41,926 bases of DNA. Source: Acidimicrobiales bacterium. Its GTDB lineage: Bacteria > Actinomycetota > Acidimicrobiia > Acidimicrobiales > RAAP-2. Under the pieces are notes generated by a model that was given only the letters and a program-made list of their open reading frames with translations, was not told the origin of the DNA and did no database searches. A program made the position numbers and the translations under genes. Numbering within the stretch: position 1 is the stretch's first letter; every line of letters starts with the position of its first letter. The stretch is taken from contig JADGOF010000001.1 in the NCBI GenBank assembly GCA_017883105.1, positions 1 to 41,926 of the forward strand, given 5' to 3'. Shown here piece by piece: positions 16,585 to 25,468 of this stretch.

Positions 16585-16722
16585 CGGATGTCGGGTTCGA
16601 TATTGCTGCCGGACCAGCTGATGGAGGATGCCGGGAAGGCCGGTCTGCGCTGAGGTCATGGTGGCGGCGGTCGTTCTGGCGCGTCGTTCGGCACTCGAGC
16701 GGGTGCGCTCAATGGCCGCCTG
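16585..16722. repeat. Dispersed intergenic repeat, copy E
   Basis: This copy matches copy B closely. It shares GGTTCGAT on the left, GGTCTGCGCTGAGGTCATGG (B: GTTCTGCGCAGCGGCCGCGATGG) in the middle, and CGTCGTTCTGGCGCGT, GTTCGGC, GAGCGGGT and CAATGGCCG on the right. A few bases are missing after the GTGGCG block. It fills the gap between the helicase gene and the 217-aa gene; nothing else is seen in 16358-16755. Confidence 0.6.
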
Positions 16723-16755
16723 TAGCAAGGCGCCCGCGATGTGAAGACAGCGAAG

Positions 16756-19437
16756 TCAGCGTCGTCTTGAGTACGCCGAACTAGGCGACGTCGGCCGCTT
16801 CGGCAGGTCGCGTTTGTTCTTGCATGCCGGAAAGGCGGAGCAGCCGAGGAACGGACCGAACTTGCTGGTTCGTTCGACCATCGTCCCTTGACCACACCGT
16901 GAGCAGACCTCGACGGGGGTATCGCTGTCCCCTGTCACGGTCACGGTCACGTGAGGCTCGTCGAGGAGTTCGATTACGAACGGCGACATCCGCAGCGGCG
17001 GGGTGATGAGCGTGACCCCACGGCGCGCCCGGGTTAACGCCACGTAGAGGAGACGGCGTTCCTCAGCGTGAGCAAAGGATTCCGGTGCCGGCATGACCAA
17101 GTCGAGCACGGGGTCGTCGGCGATGTTGCTCGGGAATCCGTACGTGCCGGTCGTCATGCCGGGGATCACGATGAAGTCGGCCTCCAGCCCCTTGGACCCG
17201 TGCACGGTCCGGAACGTGACGCGCAAGTTTGACGGCAATTGCTTAGGGAGGAGGTCGCGATCGTGCCTGTAGCGCCCGAGAACGTCGACGCTGACCATTC
17301 CGGAGCGGTCGCTTGGGATGCTGCCGTCGGCAATGGCAGCGGACAGATCGCGGAGGTAGGAGGCGAGTGTGCCGGCGACGTCGTCGGCTCGTATGACCAT
17401 GATGGGCGCACCCGGATCGTGATGCGCAGACCGCATCGGCTTCTTGAACTGATTCGGGTTCTTGGACACGAAGTTGCGGGCGACGTCGCAGATCGGCTGC
17501 GTGCAACGGAAGGTGGTCGTCAACGCCAGCTGGCTTCCCCGGCCGAACCAGGCTTCGAAGTTCGTCATCACCGATAGGTCGGCCCCTGCGAACCGGTTGA
17601 TCGACTGCCAGTCGTCGCCTACCGAAAGTAGGAACCGACCCGGCGTCTTCACCAAACCGCGGACGATTCGGGCGCGGGCCTGGCTGACGTCCTGGAACTC
17701 GTCGACCATGATCAGGTCGTAGGGCCAGTCGGCGTTCCCTGTTTCGAGGTGGTCGGCCGCCTGGAGCAGCATGTCCTCGAAGTCAACGGCCTGGTCGGCA
17801 GCCAGTCTGCGTTCCCACTCGGTGTGGATCTGCCAATACACCTCGAGGAACAGCCGGGTCCTGAAGCCATCGAGATGGGCCGCGTCAGAGGCGAGCCGGT
17901 GTCCGAGATCTTCCTCTGTCCACGAGTTCGACTTGACGTTGGTCATGAACGTCCTGGCGAACCGCGCCAGGTCCTCGTGCTTCATGGGCCGCGCCCACTC
18001 GTCGCCGAGAGGACGGTCTGGGTTCCAGTCGAAGCTCAGCCCGAGCCGAGTGAGCTCGTCCTTGAGCTTCGTGAGGCCGTCACCGAACATGACGTCGGCC
18101 CATGTGGACTCGACGAGCATCGTCCCGTGCTGGGCGTGTAGGCGGCGCTTCCATGCCATGCCCTCTGAGTAGCCGTCGAACGCAGCGGGAGGCTTGCCGG
18201 CACGGTCAAGCGCCCAGTGCTCGTGCCAGACGCCGATGTCCGAGTAGTAGAAGTCCGGGTGGTACTGCGAGTGAGTGGCGTCCGCGACATTGACGTCGTA
18301 TGGCCGCTCGTACTCGTAGTTGACCCCGTTGAGGTACAGGAAGTTGGCGATCAGCCGTTCGCTGTGGCTCTTGACGACCTCGCCGGCGAACGTCCGGTAG
18401 CCGGTCTCGCTGGTCGCTTTGTCGTAGCCGTCCGGTTCGTTCTCAGTGAGGTCTATCGGGGCGTTCGCAAACAGCATCCGGTAGAGATCCCAGCGGTACC
18501 GGAAGGACAGGGAAGAATCCCGCAGCTCGTCGACGATGCGCATGACCATCCGGACGTCGCCCCCCTGATCAAGCCACTGCGCCAGACGGGGCTTTTCGCC
18601 GGTGGCTCGGCCGATGACGTCGAGTCCGAACGAGTGGAACGTGGAGGCCTGCAGCCCGGACGAGTCGATCCTGGCGGCGGCAAACCGCTCAGAAACACGT
18701 TCCTGCAGCTCGGTCGCGGCAGCCTTGTTGAACGCCAGCAGCAGGATGCGGTCAGGGGCAGTGAACCCGCGGGTGACGGCGTAGGCGGCCCGGGCGACCA
18801 TCACGGAGGTCTTTCCGGACCCGGCGGCGGCGAGCACCTGGACCCGGTTGTCGAAGCACACAACCGCTCGTGCTTGCTCGTCAGTGAGCGGGCTCTTCTC
18901 GATCGTGTCGAAGAATGCCCGTCGGGACGAGAGCTCGGCGACCATAATGTGTTCGTTGGTCTCTGCGACCAGGGTCTTCAGGTCGGTGTCCAGGAAGCCC
19001 ACCGCCTCGAGCTGACCCTCGGTGAGGAGCGGCTCACACCCAGCAGTACGGACACGGTCGAGAAGTCGCGGTTCGGGACGGGTCGCGAGCAATGCGTCAA
19101 CAGCTTCGGCAGGGATCCACCGTTGCCCGGTGCACGCCACGGCGAGGTGGTGAGTGACGGCGGCGTGCCATGCGGTCGCATCAGTGATCGCCGGTGTCAG
19201 AGCAAGTCGCTGGAGCGCCCGTGTCAGGGCAGAGGCCTCGGATCGCGTCATGCCACGAAGGTGGGTTCGTGACTGGCCGTCGTGGTGGAGGCTCCAGTGC
19301 AGCCACCGGCGGCGCACCTCGAGCCGGGAGGCTTCCGTGCTGGGGATGCCGATGGAGCCCGACGCCTGAGCGATGGTGATCTCCGTCTCGGTGACGGTGA
19401 TCTTCCAGCCCTTGCCCGACCACTTGTCCGCGCTCAC
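16756..19437 (-). CDS. HelD/UvrD-type superfamily 1 helicase with embedded nuclease-like segment and zinc finger
   Basis: An 893-aa superfamily 1A helicase. Walker A is VLAAAGSGKTS (about 201-211), Walker B VDEFQD (about 578-583), the motif V region HGSKGLEAD (about 746-754) and motif VI RLLYVALTRARRG (about 795-807). Between motifs Ia and II there is an insertion (about 359-412) with SERLIANFLYLNGVNYEYE, YHPDFYY and HEHWALDR. This is the pattern of the nuclease-like domain found in DNA helicase IV proteins. The C-terminus has a topoisomerase-type zinc finger, C845-x2-C848 and C866-x5-C872. The N-terminus has an unrecognised roughly 150-residue domain. It would unwind and perhaps cut DNA, in repair or in defence. 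It is surrounded by restriction-modification and toxin genes, which makes defence plausible. Confidence 0.85.
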   Translation of the reverse strand: MSADKWSGKGWKITVTETEITIAQASGSIGIPSTEASRLEVRRRWLHWSLHHDGQSRTHLRGMTRSEASALTRALQRLALTPAITDATAWHAAVTHHLAVACTGQRWIPAEAVDALLATRPEPRLLDRVRTAGCEPLLTEGQLEAVGFLDTDLKTLVAETNEHIMVAELSSRRAFFDTIEKSPLTDEQARAVVCFDNRVQVLAAAGSGKTSVMVARAAYAVTRGFTAPDRILLLAFNKAAATELQERVSERFAAARIDSSGLQASTFHSFGLDVIGRATGEKPRLAQWLDQGGDVRMVMRIVDELRDSSLSFRYRWDLYRMLFANAPIDLTENEPDGYDKATSETGYRTFAGEVVKSHSERLIANFLYLNGVNYEYERPYDVNVADATHSQYHPDFYYSDIGVWHEHWALDRAGKPPAAFDGYSEGMAWKRRLHAQHGTMLVESTWADVMFGDGLTKLKDELTRLGLSFDWNPDRPLGDEWARPMKHEDLARFARTFMTNVKSNSWTEEDLGHRLASDAAHLDGFRTRLFLEVYWQIHTEWERRLAADQAVDFEDMLLQAADHLETGNADWPYDLIMVDEFQDVSQARARIVRGLVKTPGRFLLSVGDDWQSINRFAGADLSVMTNFEAWFGRGSQLALTTTFRCTQPICDVARNFVSKNPNQFKKPMRSAHHDPGAPIMVIRADDVAGTLASYLRDLSAAIADGSIPSDRSGMVSVDVLGRYRHDRDLLPKQLPSNLRVTFRTVHGSKGLEADFIVIPGMTTGTYGFPSNIADDPVLDLVMPAPESFAHAEERRLLYVALTRARRGVTLITPPLRMSPFVIELLDEPHVTVTVTGDSDTPVEVCSRCGQGTMVERTSKFGPFLGCSAFPACKNKRDLPKRPTSPSSAYSRRR

Positions 19438-19620
19438 CGGGTGTCTCGCATGCCGTCGCCCCTCGCGAGCTTGCTTGCTCGCCGGGTGGCGTCGATCGTC
19501 ACTCTCAACACGGTCGTGATATCGGCAACTCCGCCTGTTAGCTGAACACGACCGGCTTCGTCGGCCCCGGGCGGTGGCACGTCGGGAACTGCCATTCGAC
19601 TCGCCCCCTTCCGTCTGGAT

Positions 19621-20328
19621 TCAGCTGGGCGCGCATTGTGAGGGTGCCCGAACTCTCACGTCGATTCGTCGCGCGGTGTCTGGATCCGCATCGAGGTAGG
19701 CCAGAATTCGATATGACCCGGGTCCCGGCGCGTCAACTCTGACATGGAACATGTGTTCAACCCCGGGTCCGAAAGTGTCGTAGCCGACAGTGCAAGCCAT
19801 AAAATCGGGATCACCCTTGGCTCGATCCTCCGCTGTGGTCTCAACTGGCAGAACTGCCAGATAGTGCTGCCTCCGTGGGTCATCGATCACGGTGAGGTCA
19901 CAGTCGACAGGTGCATAGATGTTGAGGAGTGCGTCATCGAGTGGAGTGACCCCGTTGTTCACTGCAGTGACCCGCACGATGAACGTCTTTTCCTCCAGTT
20001 CAACGGATGGGATACCGTTCCGGTTCAGATCCACACGACGCGGCACCGATCCTGGGCTGTCGGCGATCTCGAATCCGAGCGCCATCTTGGGCGATCGGAT
20101 CTGTGATGTCGCCCAAGCCCAAAACGATGGCAGTGCAATGACAACCGCTGTCAATGCGGCGGAGACGGCGATGAGGCCAAACGCCGCCGAGAATCCTTCG
20201 TAGGCCCGGGGTGCGCGCTTCCCGAGGACAGAGGCAGCTTCCAGATCCACGGCAAGGACGATTGTGATGATGGCCACGACCATGAGGCCAATCAGCACGA
20301 TGGCGGCTCGTTTGCCACTCCCTCTCAT
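19621..20328 (-). CDS. Hypothetical membrane protein
   Basis: A 235-aa protein with two N-terminal hydrophobic segments (about residues 7-27 and 48-72). A soluble beta-rich domain follows (about 85-235), with a FIVRVTAVNNGVTPLDDAL stretch that resembles an immunoglobulin-like or DUF11-like repeat. No enzyme motif is seen. It is co-oriented with the restriction genes upstream (119-bp gap) and the helicase gene downstream (183-bp gap). The downstream gap contains only a short hairpin (GCGAGC/GCTCGC near 19464-19481). The start is uncertain because no strong ribosome-binding site is present. Function unknown. Confidence 0.65.
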   Translation of the reverse strand: MRGSGKRAAIVLIGLMVVAIITIVLAVDLEAASVLGKRAPRAYEGFSAAFGLIAVSAALTAVVIALPSFWAWATSQIRSPKMALGFEIADSPGSVPRRVDLNRNGIPSVELEEKTFIVRVTAVNNGVTPLDDALLNIYAPVDCDLTVIDDPRRQHYLAVLPVETTAEDRAKGDPDFMACTVGYDTFGPGVEHMFHVRVDAPGPGSYRILAYLDADPDTARRIDVRVRAPSQCAPS

Positions 20329-20446
20329 TGCCGTCGGTTTCCGCGCATTGTCATTGCCATAGTCCTACGAGTGACACCACGCGACCGGTTGTGATGCCAA
20401 GCCGCGCGCTCGAGCCGAGGAAGCAGCTGAGCAACCGTCGAAGGGT

Positions 20447-21448
20447 TCAGATCGGTATGTATCCGCAAGCGTCCTCATGTGCTGTGTCCAGGTAGACCTT
20501 GGATTCCGGTGCCGCCCGGAATCGTCCATGGCTCCAACGGATCTCCACGTGGCCCTCGGTTTCGTGCGTGAACCCGGTCTCGCGACTGATGAACGATGCC
20601 TTCCACTGGACTTGCGGCTGCCCGGCCTCCCCAGGCGAGATGTCCAGCCCATCGAAGCTGAATATCCTGCGAAGGTCCCAAGGGGTGAGCACGCGTAGAC
20701 GGGTGGGGCCAGAGGGTTGGCGGCCAAGAATGAAGTAAGGCGCGCTATGGATCCGCAGGAGTCTCCAATAGAAGCGCTCTCGGTCCCTCGTGGTGGCCAG
20801 CGTCTGAATCAAGAGAGTGGCACTCCTGATGCTCACTGCGCTCACCAGCGCTGCCACCTCTGGGGCTAGAGCATCTGGCCACTTGCGAGGCAACCGGGTC
20901 TTGAGGACGATCCGCTGCTCACGGGTCAGTTCAGAAGGCGTCGTGGGGAAACCGGTCAGAGCGAGATGACGGACAGCGGCCTTGTAGAGGTTGGCGAGTT
21001 CGACTGGAGCGATCTCCTCGTACCAGTCGCTGCCGCCGAAGTCCGGATTGCGCAGTGCTGAACGAAAGAGGGCTGCAGGTGACGGATTAAGGAGAACCTT
21101 GGAGAGGTTCTTGCAGCTGACGATGAAGACGCCGTCGATCCGGAGATCTGCTGGAAGCGGATCGTCCTCGGGGGGGAGATGAGGTCCCTTCCATTCGATT
21201 GACAGGGGTGCCCGACGCCTCAGCCCGAGTTCGGACTCGAAGAAATAGCGGCCGTCGGCGAGTGCATCGGCAAACGGCTGGGCATAGGTGCCCGTCGACC
21301 ACAACCCCCGGAGGGTCTCCCACGTTCCAGTATCCACTCCGACGAGTACATGGGGAACGCCGGCGTCGAAGGCATCCTGCAAGTCCAGACCCGGGATCAT
21401 GCCGAGTCCGGTTCCGATCTCCGTGATGAGCGTCAGTTCACGACTCAT
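20447..21448 (-). CDS. Probable type II restriction endonuclease
   Basis: A 333-aa protein whose start overlaps the stop of the DNA methyltransferase gene by 4 bp (ATGA), the usual coupled layout of a restriction-modification pair. The region about 80-120 reads APLSIEWKGPH, then RIDGVFIVSCKN. It could be a PD-(D/E)XK core with D105 and K113, although serine stands where D or E is expected before the C-K. The rest is not recognised, as is common for restriction enzymes, which diverge quickly. The assignment rests mainly on the neighbour. Recognition site and cut position unknown. Confidence 0.68.
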   Translation of the reverse strand: MSRELTLITEIGTGLGMIPGLDLQDAFDAGVPHVLVGVDTGTWETLRGLWSTGTYAQPFADALADGRYFFESELGLRRRAPLSIEWKGPHLPPEDDPLPADLRIDGVFIVSCKNLSKVLLNPSPAALFRSALRNPDFGGSDWYEEIAPVELANLYKAAVRHLALTGFPTTPSELTREQRIVLKTRLPRKWPDALAPEVAALVSAVSIRSATLLIQTLATTRDRERFYWRLLRIHSAPYFILGRQPSGPTRLRVLTPWDLRRIFSFDGLDISPGEAGQPQVQWKASFISRETGFTHETEGHVEIRWSHGRFRAAPESKVYLDTAHEDACGYIPI

Positions 21449-22422
21449 GGGTCGACCTGAGGCTTTGCTCTCTCGGCCTTGATCCGTGCCCGAGCAAGAG
21501 CCACGTATTTTCGGTCGGTGTCGTAGCCGACGTAGTGCCGACCTGTCTGAACCGCGGCGACCCCGGTCGTACCGGCCCCGACGAAAGGATCGAGGACGAG
21601 GTCATCCTTGTAGGTGTAGAGCTCGATCAGCCGACGGGGCAGGTCCACCGGGAAGGGCGCCGGATGTCCGACCCGTGTGGCCGACTCGGGTCGGATCTTC
21701 CACGTATCAAGGGTCGCATCGAGGAACTCGTCCTTGCTGATCGTGTTCTCGTGGGGCATCCCGAGCTTCGCTCGCTTCTTCCGGTCGATCGCCCGGTCCA
21801 GTCGGAGCTTGCTCGCGACCACCACCCGCTCGGTGACATCACGCAACACGGGATTGGCGGCCGAAAGGTACGAGCCCCAGGCGCATGATCCTGACGCCCC
21901 CTCGGCCTTGACCCAGAGGATCTCCCCTCGCATCAGGAATCCAAGATCATCCTGGAGGATTCTCGTCACGTCGGCACTCAGGGAGCGATAGGGCTTGCGT
22001 CCCAGATTGGCTACGTTCACGGCGATACGCCCGCCAGGCTCTAGCACCCGCCAGCATTCCGCAAACACGTCGCTGAGCATGATCAAGTAGTCGATGTAGC
22101 TCGACGGAACCCCGCCTTTGCCCAGCTCGGTCTCGTATTCTTTGCCTGCATAGTACGGCGGTGATGTCACCACTAGGGCCACTGAGTTGTCATTGACTAC
22201 CCTCATGTGGCGAGAGTCGCCGGTGACGAGCTTGTCGACGGTCACGGGTGCAGCAGGAACTCCTGTCGAGTCCTGTTGCAGCGGGGTGAATCGACTGTAG
22301 AAGTCGGACGAGTCGTGGCCTTCCCGGTTCGAGACACCGAAGGTCGAAGTCTTTGTGGGCGCCCCACGCCGGCGAGCAGGTCCCGTCGGGTTCGCCGGGG
22401 TTGTCTCCTTCTCTTGGGTCAA
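21445..22422 (-). CDS. Type II DNA methyltransferase, beta class (N4-cytosine or N6-adenine)
   Basis: A 325-aa site-specific DNA methyltransferase. Catalytic motif IV is TSPPYY (about 86-91). SAM-binding motif I is LDPFVGAGTTG (about 277-287) and comes after it, which gives beta-class order. SPPY is the form most often seen in N4-cytosine enzymes. A conserved N-terminal segment APTKTSTFGVSNREGHDSSD (about 21-40) also occurs in related actinobacterial enzymes. I chose the TTG at 22422 because AAAGGA lies 6 nt upstream. The frame stays open to 23079, but that extension is low-complexity and not protein-like. The enzyme would protect host DNA from the overlapping endonuclease gene. Confidence 0.85.
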   Translation of the reverse strand: MTQEKETTPANPTGPARRRGAPTKTSTFGVSNREGHDSSDFYSRFTPLQQDSTGVPAAPVTVDKLVTGDSRHMRVVNDNSVALVVTSPPYYAGKEYETELGKGGVPSSYIDYLIMLSDVFAECWRVLEPGGRIAVNVANLGRKPYRSLSADVTRILQDDLGFLMRGEILWVKAEGASGSCAWGSYLSAANPVLRDVTERVVVASKLRLDRAIDRKKRAKLGMPHENTISKDEFLDATLDTWKIRPESATRVGHPAPFPVDLPRRLIELYTYKDDLVLDPFVGAGTTGVAAVQTGRHYVGYDTDRKYVALARARIKAERAKPQVDP

Positions 22423-23278
22423 GTCGAATCCTTTGTTGGTCAAGGGAGAACTTAGCCGTCTGTGGTCCCATACGATCTTGGAGGGAGACTTTTCCGAGGG
22501 CGCTCCTGGAGCCCTGAGCGCTCGGTTCCCACGGGGCGAGGCCGGCACCCCGAAGGAGCGTGCGTCGGCTTCGACGGTCAATCTACGTTCGGGCTGTATC
22601 ACTTCGCCCTGAGGCCCAGGAAGCCCGACCGAATGGACCGGCGAGGAAGGGACACTCCTTGTCATCGGACACCTCTTGACCCGTGGATCATTGACGGTGC
22701 GAACATGCAAGCGAGGTCCTGCGCCTTCCTCCGACCAGCGAGACCGTGCGGCAAGGGTCCCGTTGTTGGTCTGGTTGAACCGGCCTGGGATCCCCGGAGG
22801 CTCTGGCGGATCCCAGAGGCTCCGCACGTTCCCTCGTTCGCTAGTCAGACCGCCCCGGCCGGTCCGGACGTACGCAACAGTTCGGCGCCGGCCTCCCGCA
22901 CGCAGCCACGCATAATGACGCCCTGCACAGCCACCCTGCCGGGTCAGACCGAGAGCGGAACCGGCGTTATCTGGAGCCCTCTCCAAGAATGAGGGCTCAG
23001 CTGAAGGTTCGTGTGGTGGTCGTGTCACTGACGTGCATCCGTGTCCAAGGCAAACGCACAACTGTGACCCCTTAGGCATCCAGCGTCGATACCTGAATCG
23101 ATCCTGAAGTTCACGAACGCGGCCGCCAATACGGCCACGGTCGTCTGCGTTGCTCCAAAACGCAGGTTCCCCACACTAATTACCACGAGGCAGCCAGCGG
23201 CCATATCCAGCCTTCTTGTTACACCCCGCCACTACGATCGGTGACTACTTCGCTTGACGAACAGCAGGGAGCCTTGAG
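22423..23278. other. 856-bp non-coding region with hairpins, between divergent units
   Basis: No supported gene. It separates the restriction-modification pair (minus) from the two-gene unit (plus). A 9-bp perfect inverted repeat CTGGGATCC/GGATCCCAG lies at 22785-22816 and competes with a second near-perfect stem (GGAGGCTCTGG with CCAGAGGCTCC) at about 22796-22822. A 7-bp stem CTGCGTT/AACGCAG is at 23145-23165. TACGAT at about 23233-23238 may be the -10 of the plus-strand unit. An open minus-strand frame across most of the region reflects high GC and has no protein-like features. Confidence 0.5.
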
Positions 23279-24193
23279 ATGCCGACCGTCCAACGTGGCC
23301 TCTACGCGTATTCCATCCATGGACGCGGGCGGTCGGGTGAGGTTATCGACTACACCGCGTTCGTCCAGTCTCTGGCGGCTGCCACTTCCGTCTTGCGGCG
23401 GGCAATCATCAACCAGGACGAGGTTGTCTTGCTTCGCGACATTCGGCAGTACGGACGAGTTTGGGAACTCCGATTCCTGTCCGGCAGCGATCGAGAGTCG
23501 CTGACACTGTTCGATGTCGGTAACGACCGTGAGCGGGACGACCCACGATCAGAAGGGGAGATAGTCGTTCGGCCGACATTTCTGTATCTCAATCCGGAAA
23601 CCCGTTTTGTCGCCCTAGAGCGTCGTCGCCCTGGACTCAGCGCAACCGAGATCGGCAAGGCGCTCGGGATCATTGGCACCGCTGTCGGCTTTGCTGACGA
23701 CCTTGTGATTGACCTGAACCCTGTGACCGCCGAATCCTTCAATGAAGAGTTGGCGCACTTCGAGCGGATTCGGCAAGCGTCCGTGACGGTGGCACGTCCG
23801 AACCTCGACTGGACGGAGAACGCCAACACCCTGACGGCCTACGCTGCAGAGTCGGATGGCCAGTCCGCCGAGCTGGAGATTTCGGCGCCCCGGGGCGGCT
23901 CACTGGCGAAGGAGCGGGGCATCGTGAAAGACATCAAGGAGCTCGTGCTCCATGCCATCGGACCCCTAAAGAAGGTCAAGATCGTCGGCCGCCACGCTGA
24001 CGAGAAGCGCGAGCGCACGCTCACGCTGGCTAACCATCAGGAGCGCCAGTTTGTGCCCGTCGAACGGAGCGGCACCGCCGATGATGAACGTGCCCAGGTC
24101 GCCCAGGGGGCAGAAAGCCTCCTCGACCGACTTGAACTTGCCGCCGCTTCGGCCGACCCACCAGAACCCATCAACTCCGAGCCAAATGAGTAA
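23279..24193 (+). CDS. Unrecognised soluble protein, first gene of a two-gene unit
   Basis: A 304-aa acidic protein I do not recognise. It appears soluble, with an alpha/beta N-terminal half. The segment FLYLNPETRFVALERRRPGL (about 100-120) is reminiscent of hypothetical proteins from defence islands, but I cannot name a family with confidence. The C-terminal 60 residues are charged and probably disordered. The start has GGGAG 7 nt upstream, and a TACGAT -10-like hexamer about 40 bp before the ATG. Its end overlaps the next gene by 8 bp, so the two products probably work together. A soluble protein paired with a four-helix membrane protein recalls, in architecture only, systems such as Kiwa; I see no specific motif of that system. 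Confidence 0.7.
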   Translation: MPTVQRGLYAYSIHGRGRSGEVIDYTAFVQSLAAATSVLRRAIINQDEVVLLRDIRQYGRVWELRFLSGSDRESLTLFDVGNDRERDDPRSEGEIVVRPTFLYLNPETRFVALERRRPGLSATEIGKALGIIGTAVGFADDLVIDLNPVTAESFNEELAHFERIRQASVTVARPNLDWTENANTLTAYAAESDGQSAELEISAPRGGSLAKERGIVKDIKELVLHAIGPLKKVKIVGRHADEKRERTLTLANHQERQFVPVERSGTADDERAQVAQGAESLLDRLELAAASADPPEPINSEPNE

Positions 24194-24764
24194 CGAGACC
24201 GAACCAACGGATAATCAAAACAACTTTTGGTCATGCCAAGTGTGGCAACGGCGCGGGAAGCTCTTCACCTGGCGACGTGGCATCTTGGCTGCGGTAGTCG
24301 GACTGGCAGCGGCATTCCTGATCCCGCGGACCGGCAACGAACAAGCCCTGGTATCGGATCTGGCGGCAACCGCATTGACCTTCGCTTCGATCTCCTTCGG
24401 GGCATGTCTCACCGGAGCCGTCTTGGCACTCACGGTGCCATCGAAGGACCAGCGAGAATACTGGTCGCAGTCTGGTCTTAGCGATAGCCCGTTCTCGCAC
24501 TTCAGCGATTTGATGTTCGTCTTCACCTGGTCATCCATGAGTCAGCTTGCCGTTGTCGGCGCCGGCCTGGGTCTATATATCTCCGAGGCTCCTCCGGCTC
24601 CAATTGCCGGGCAACACGTGTATCTTGCGCTGCGCATCTTCCTCGGGATCCTCGGAGCTGTCAGCGTCAACGCTTTCCTTCAGCTCACCGCCGTCGTCAA
24701 GACCATCTCCCAAATGGCGGTCGTCGGCTCGAAGCCAGGTTCAGGCGTTGACAACGGTGGTTGA
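24186..24764 (+). CDS. Four-helix membrane protein, second gene of a two-gene unit
   Basis: A 192-aa integral membrane protein with four predicted transmembrane helices (about residues 32-47, 56-84, 107-132 and 145-175) and a short polar N-terminus. The loops are short and lack conserved catalytic residues. The ATG at 24186 overlaps the preceding gene by 8 bp, so translation is probably coupled. In defence systems of similar shape the membrane protein senses or executes damage at the envelope; whether that applies here is inference. The downstream neighbour is convergent. Confidence 0.72.
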   Translation: MSNETEPTDNQNNFWSCQVWQRRGKLFTWRRGILAAVVGLAAAFLIPRTGNEQALVSDLAATALTFASISFGACLTGAVLALTVPSKDQREYWSQSGLSDSPFSHFSDLMFVFTWSSMSQLAVVGAGLGLYISEAPPAPIAGQHVYLALRIFLGILGAVSVNAFLQLTAVVKTISQMAVVGSKPGSGVDNGG

Positions 24765-25468
24765 GCTTGGCTGTCGCCCGGCCTGCGAGCGAGGATGCGC
24801 AGACCGTCGCCATCTGATTCGTGCCGTGCGCCGCCAGGGTGGTCGACTTAACCATCGGAGAACGCGATGGCAGTTCCATCTTCGTCAGAAGATACCGTCC
24901 GGGCCTCGCAGGCAGAGGGCAAGCTGAGTCGTCCGGCCTGTCGCCGTCGAGCGGCGATCATCATGCCGAATCGCCGCCGCAAACAAGTCGGCAGACGATC
25001 GCCCACAATGACACTCGAGAGCGTCTCAATCGAGTACGGATATTCCGATTGGCTTTCGGCAATGTAGCTACCGCGGCCACGGATTCGCCGCCCATCTGGC
25101 ATGCATCGACGGTCTCGGTGGCGAACAGCGGACAGCCTCGCAGCGTTGAGTCCACCACAGTTGCGTACGAGGGAGTACCCGACCTGAGGGTCGCCCGAAG
25201 TCACCACAACATCCACCGCAGCTATTCGGGCGAGCGAACTGCAGATCAGCTATGGGCCCGCCGCGATTTTGATCGATCGGTTGCGAGGGTGCTGACCAGC
25301 GCGGATGCCCAAGGAATCGTGCAACTTGTTCAGCGGCGAGCCCTATGTCTTGATTGCGGACAAGAGGCGCGACTACGCGAGATGGACACGCGTGGCATGT
25401 AGTCCGTTGGATCCGGCTCGTGTGGGCCAGCACTTCATTTGCTGTGCGACCAACCGTCTGGATCCGGG
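24765..25468. other. 704-bp convergent intergenic region without a supported gene
   Basis: It lies between the 3' ends of the four-helix membrane protein gene and the giant methylase-helicase gene. Several open frames cross it on both strands, but none shows a plausible domain, codon pattern or ribosome-binding site. No clear terminator hairpin was found. It marks the junction between cargo and transfer operon and may hold decayed sequence. Confidence 0.45.

Noticed and set aside
22423..23079. N-terminal extension of the DNA methyltransferase
   Set aside because: Open frame only. The residues are low complexity and unlike the family, and a TTG with a good ribosome-binding site at 22422 gives the normal N-terminus.
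24821..25402. 193-codon plus-strand frame in the convergent gap
   Set aside because: No domain, no ribosome-binding site and no coding-type third-position bias that I could see.
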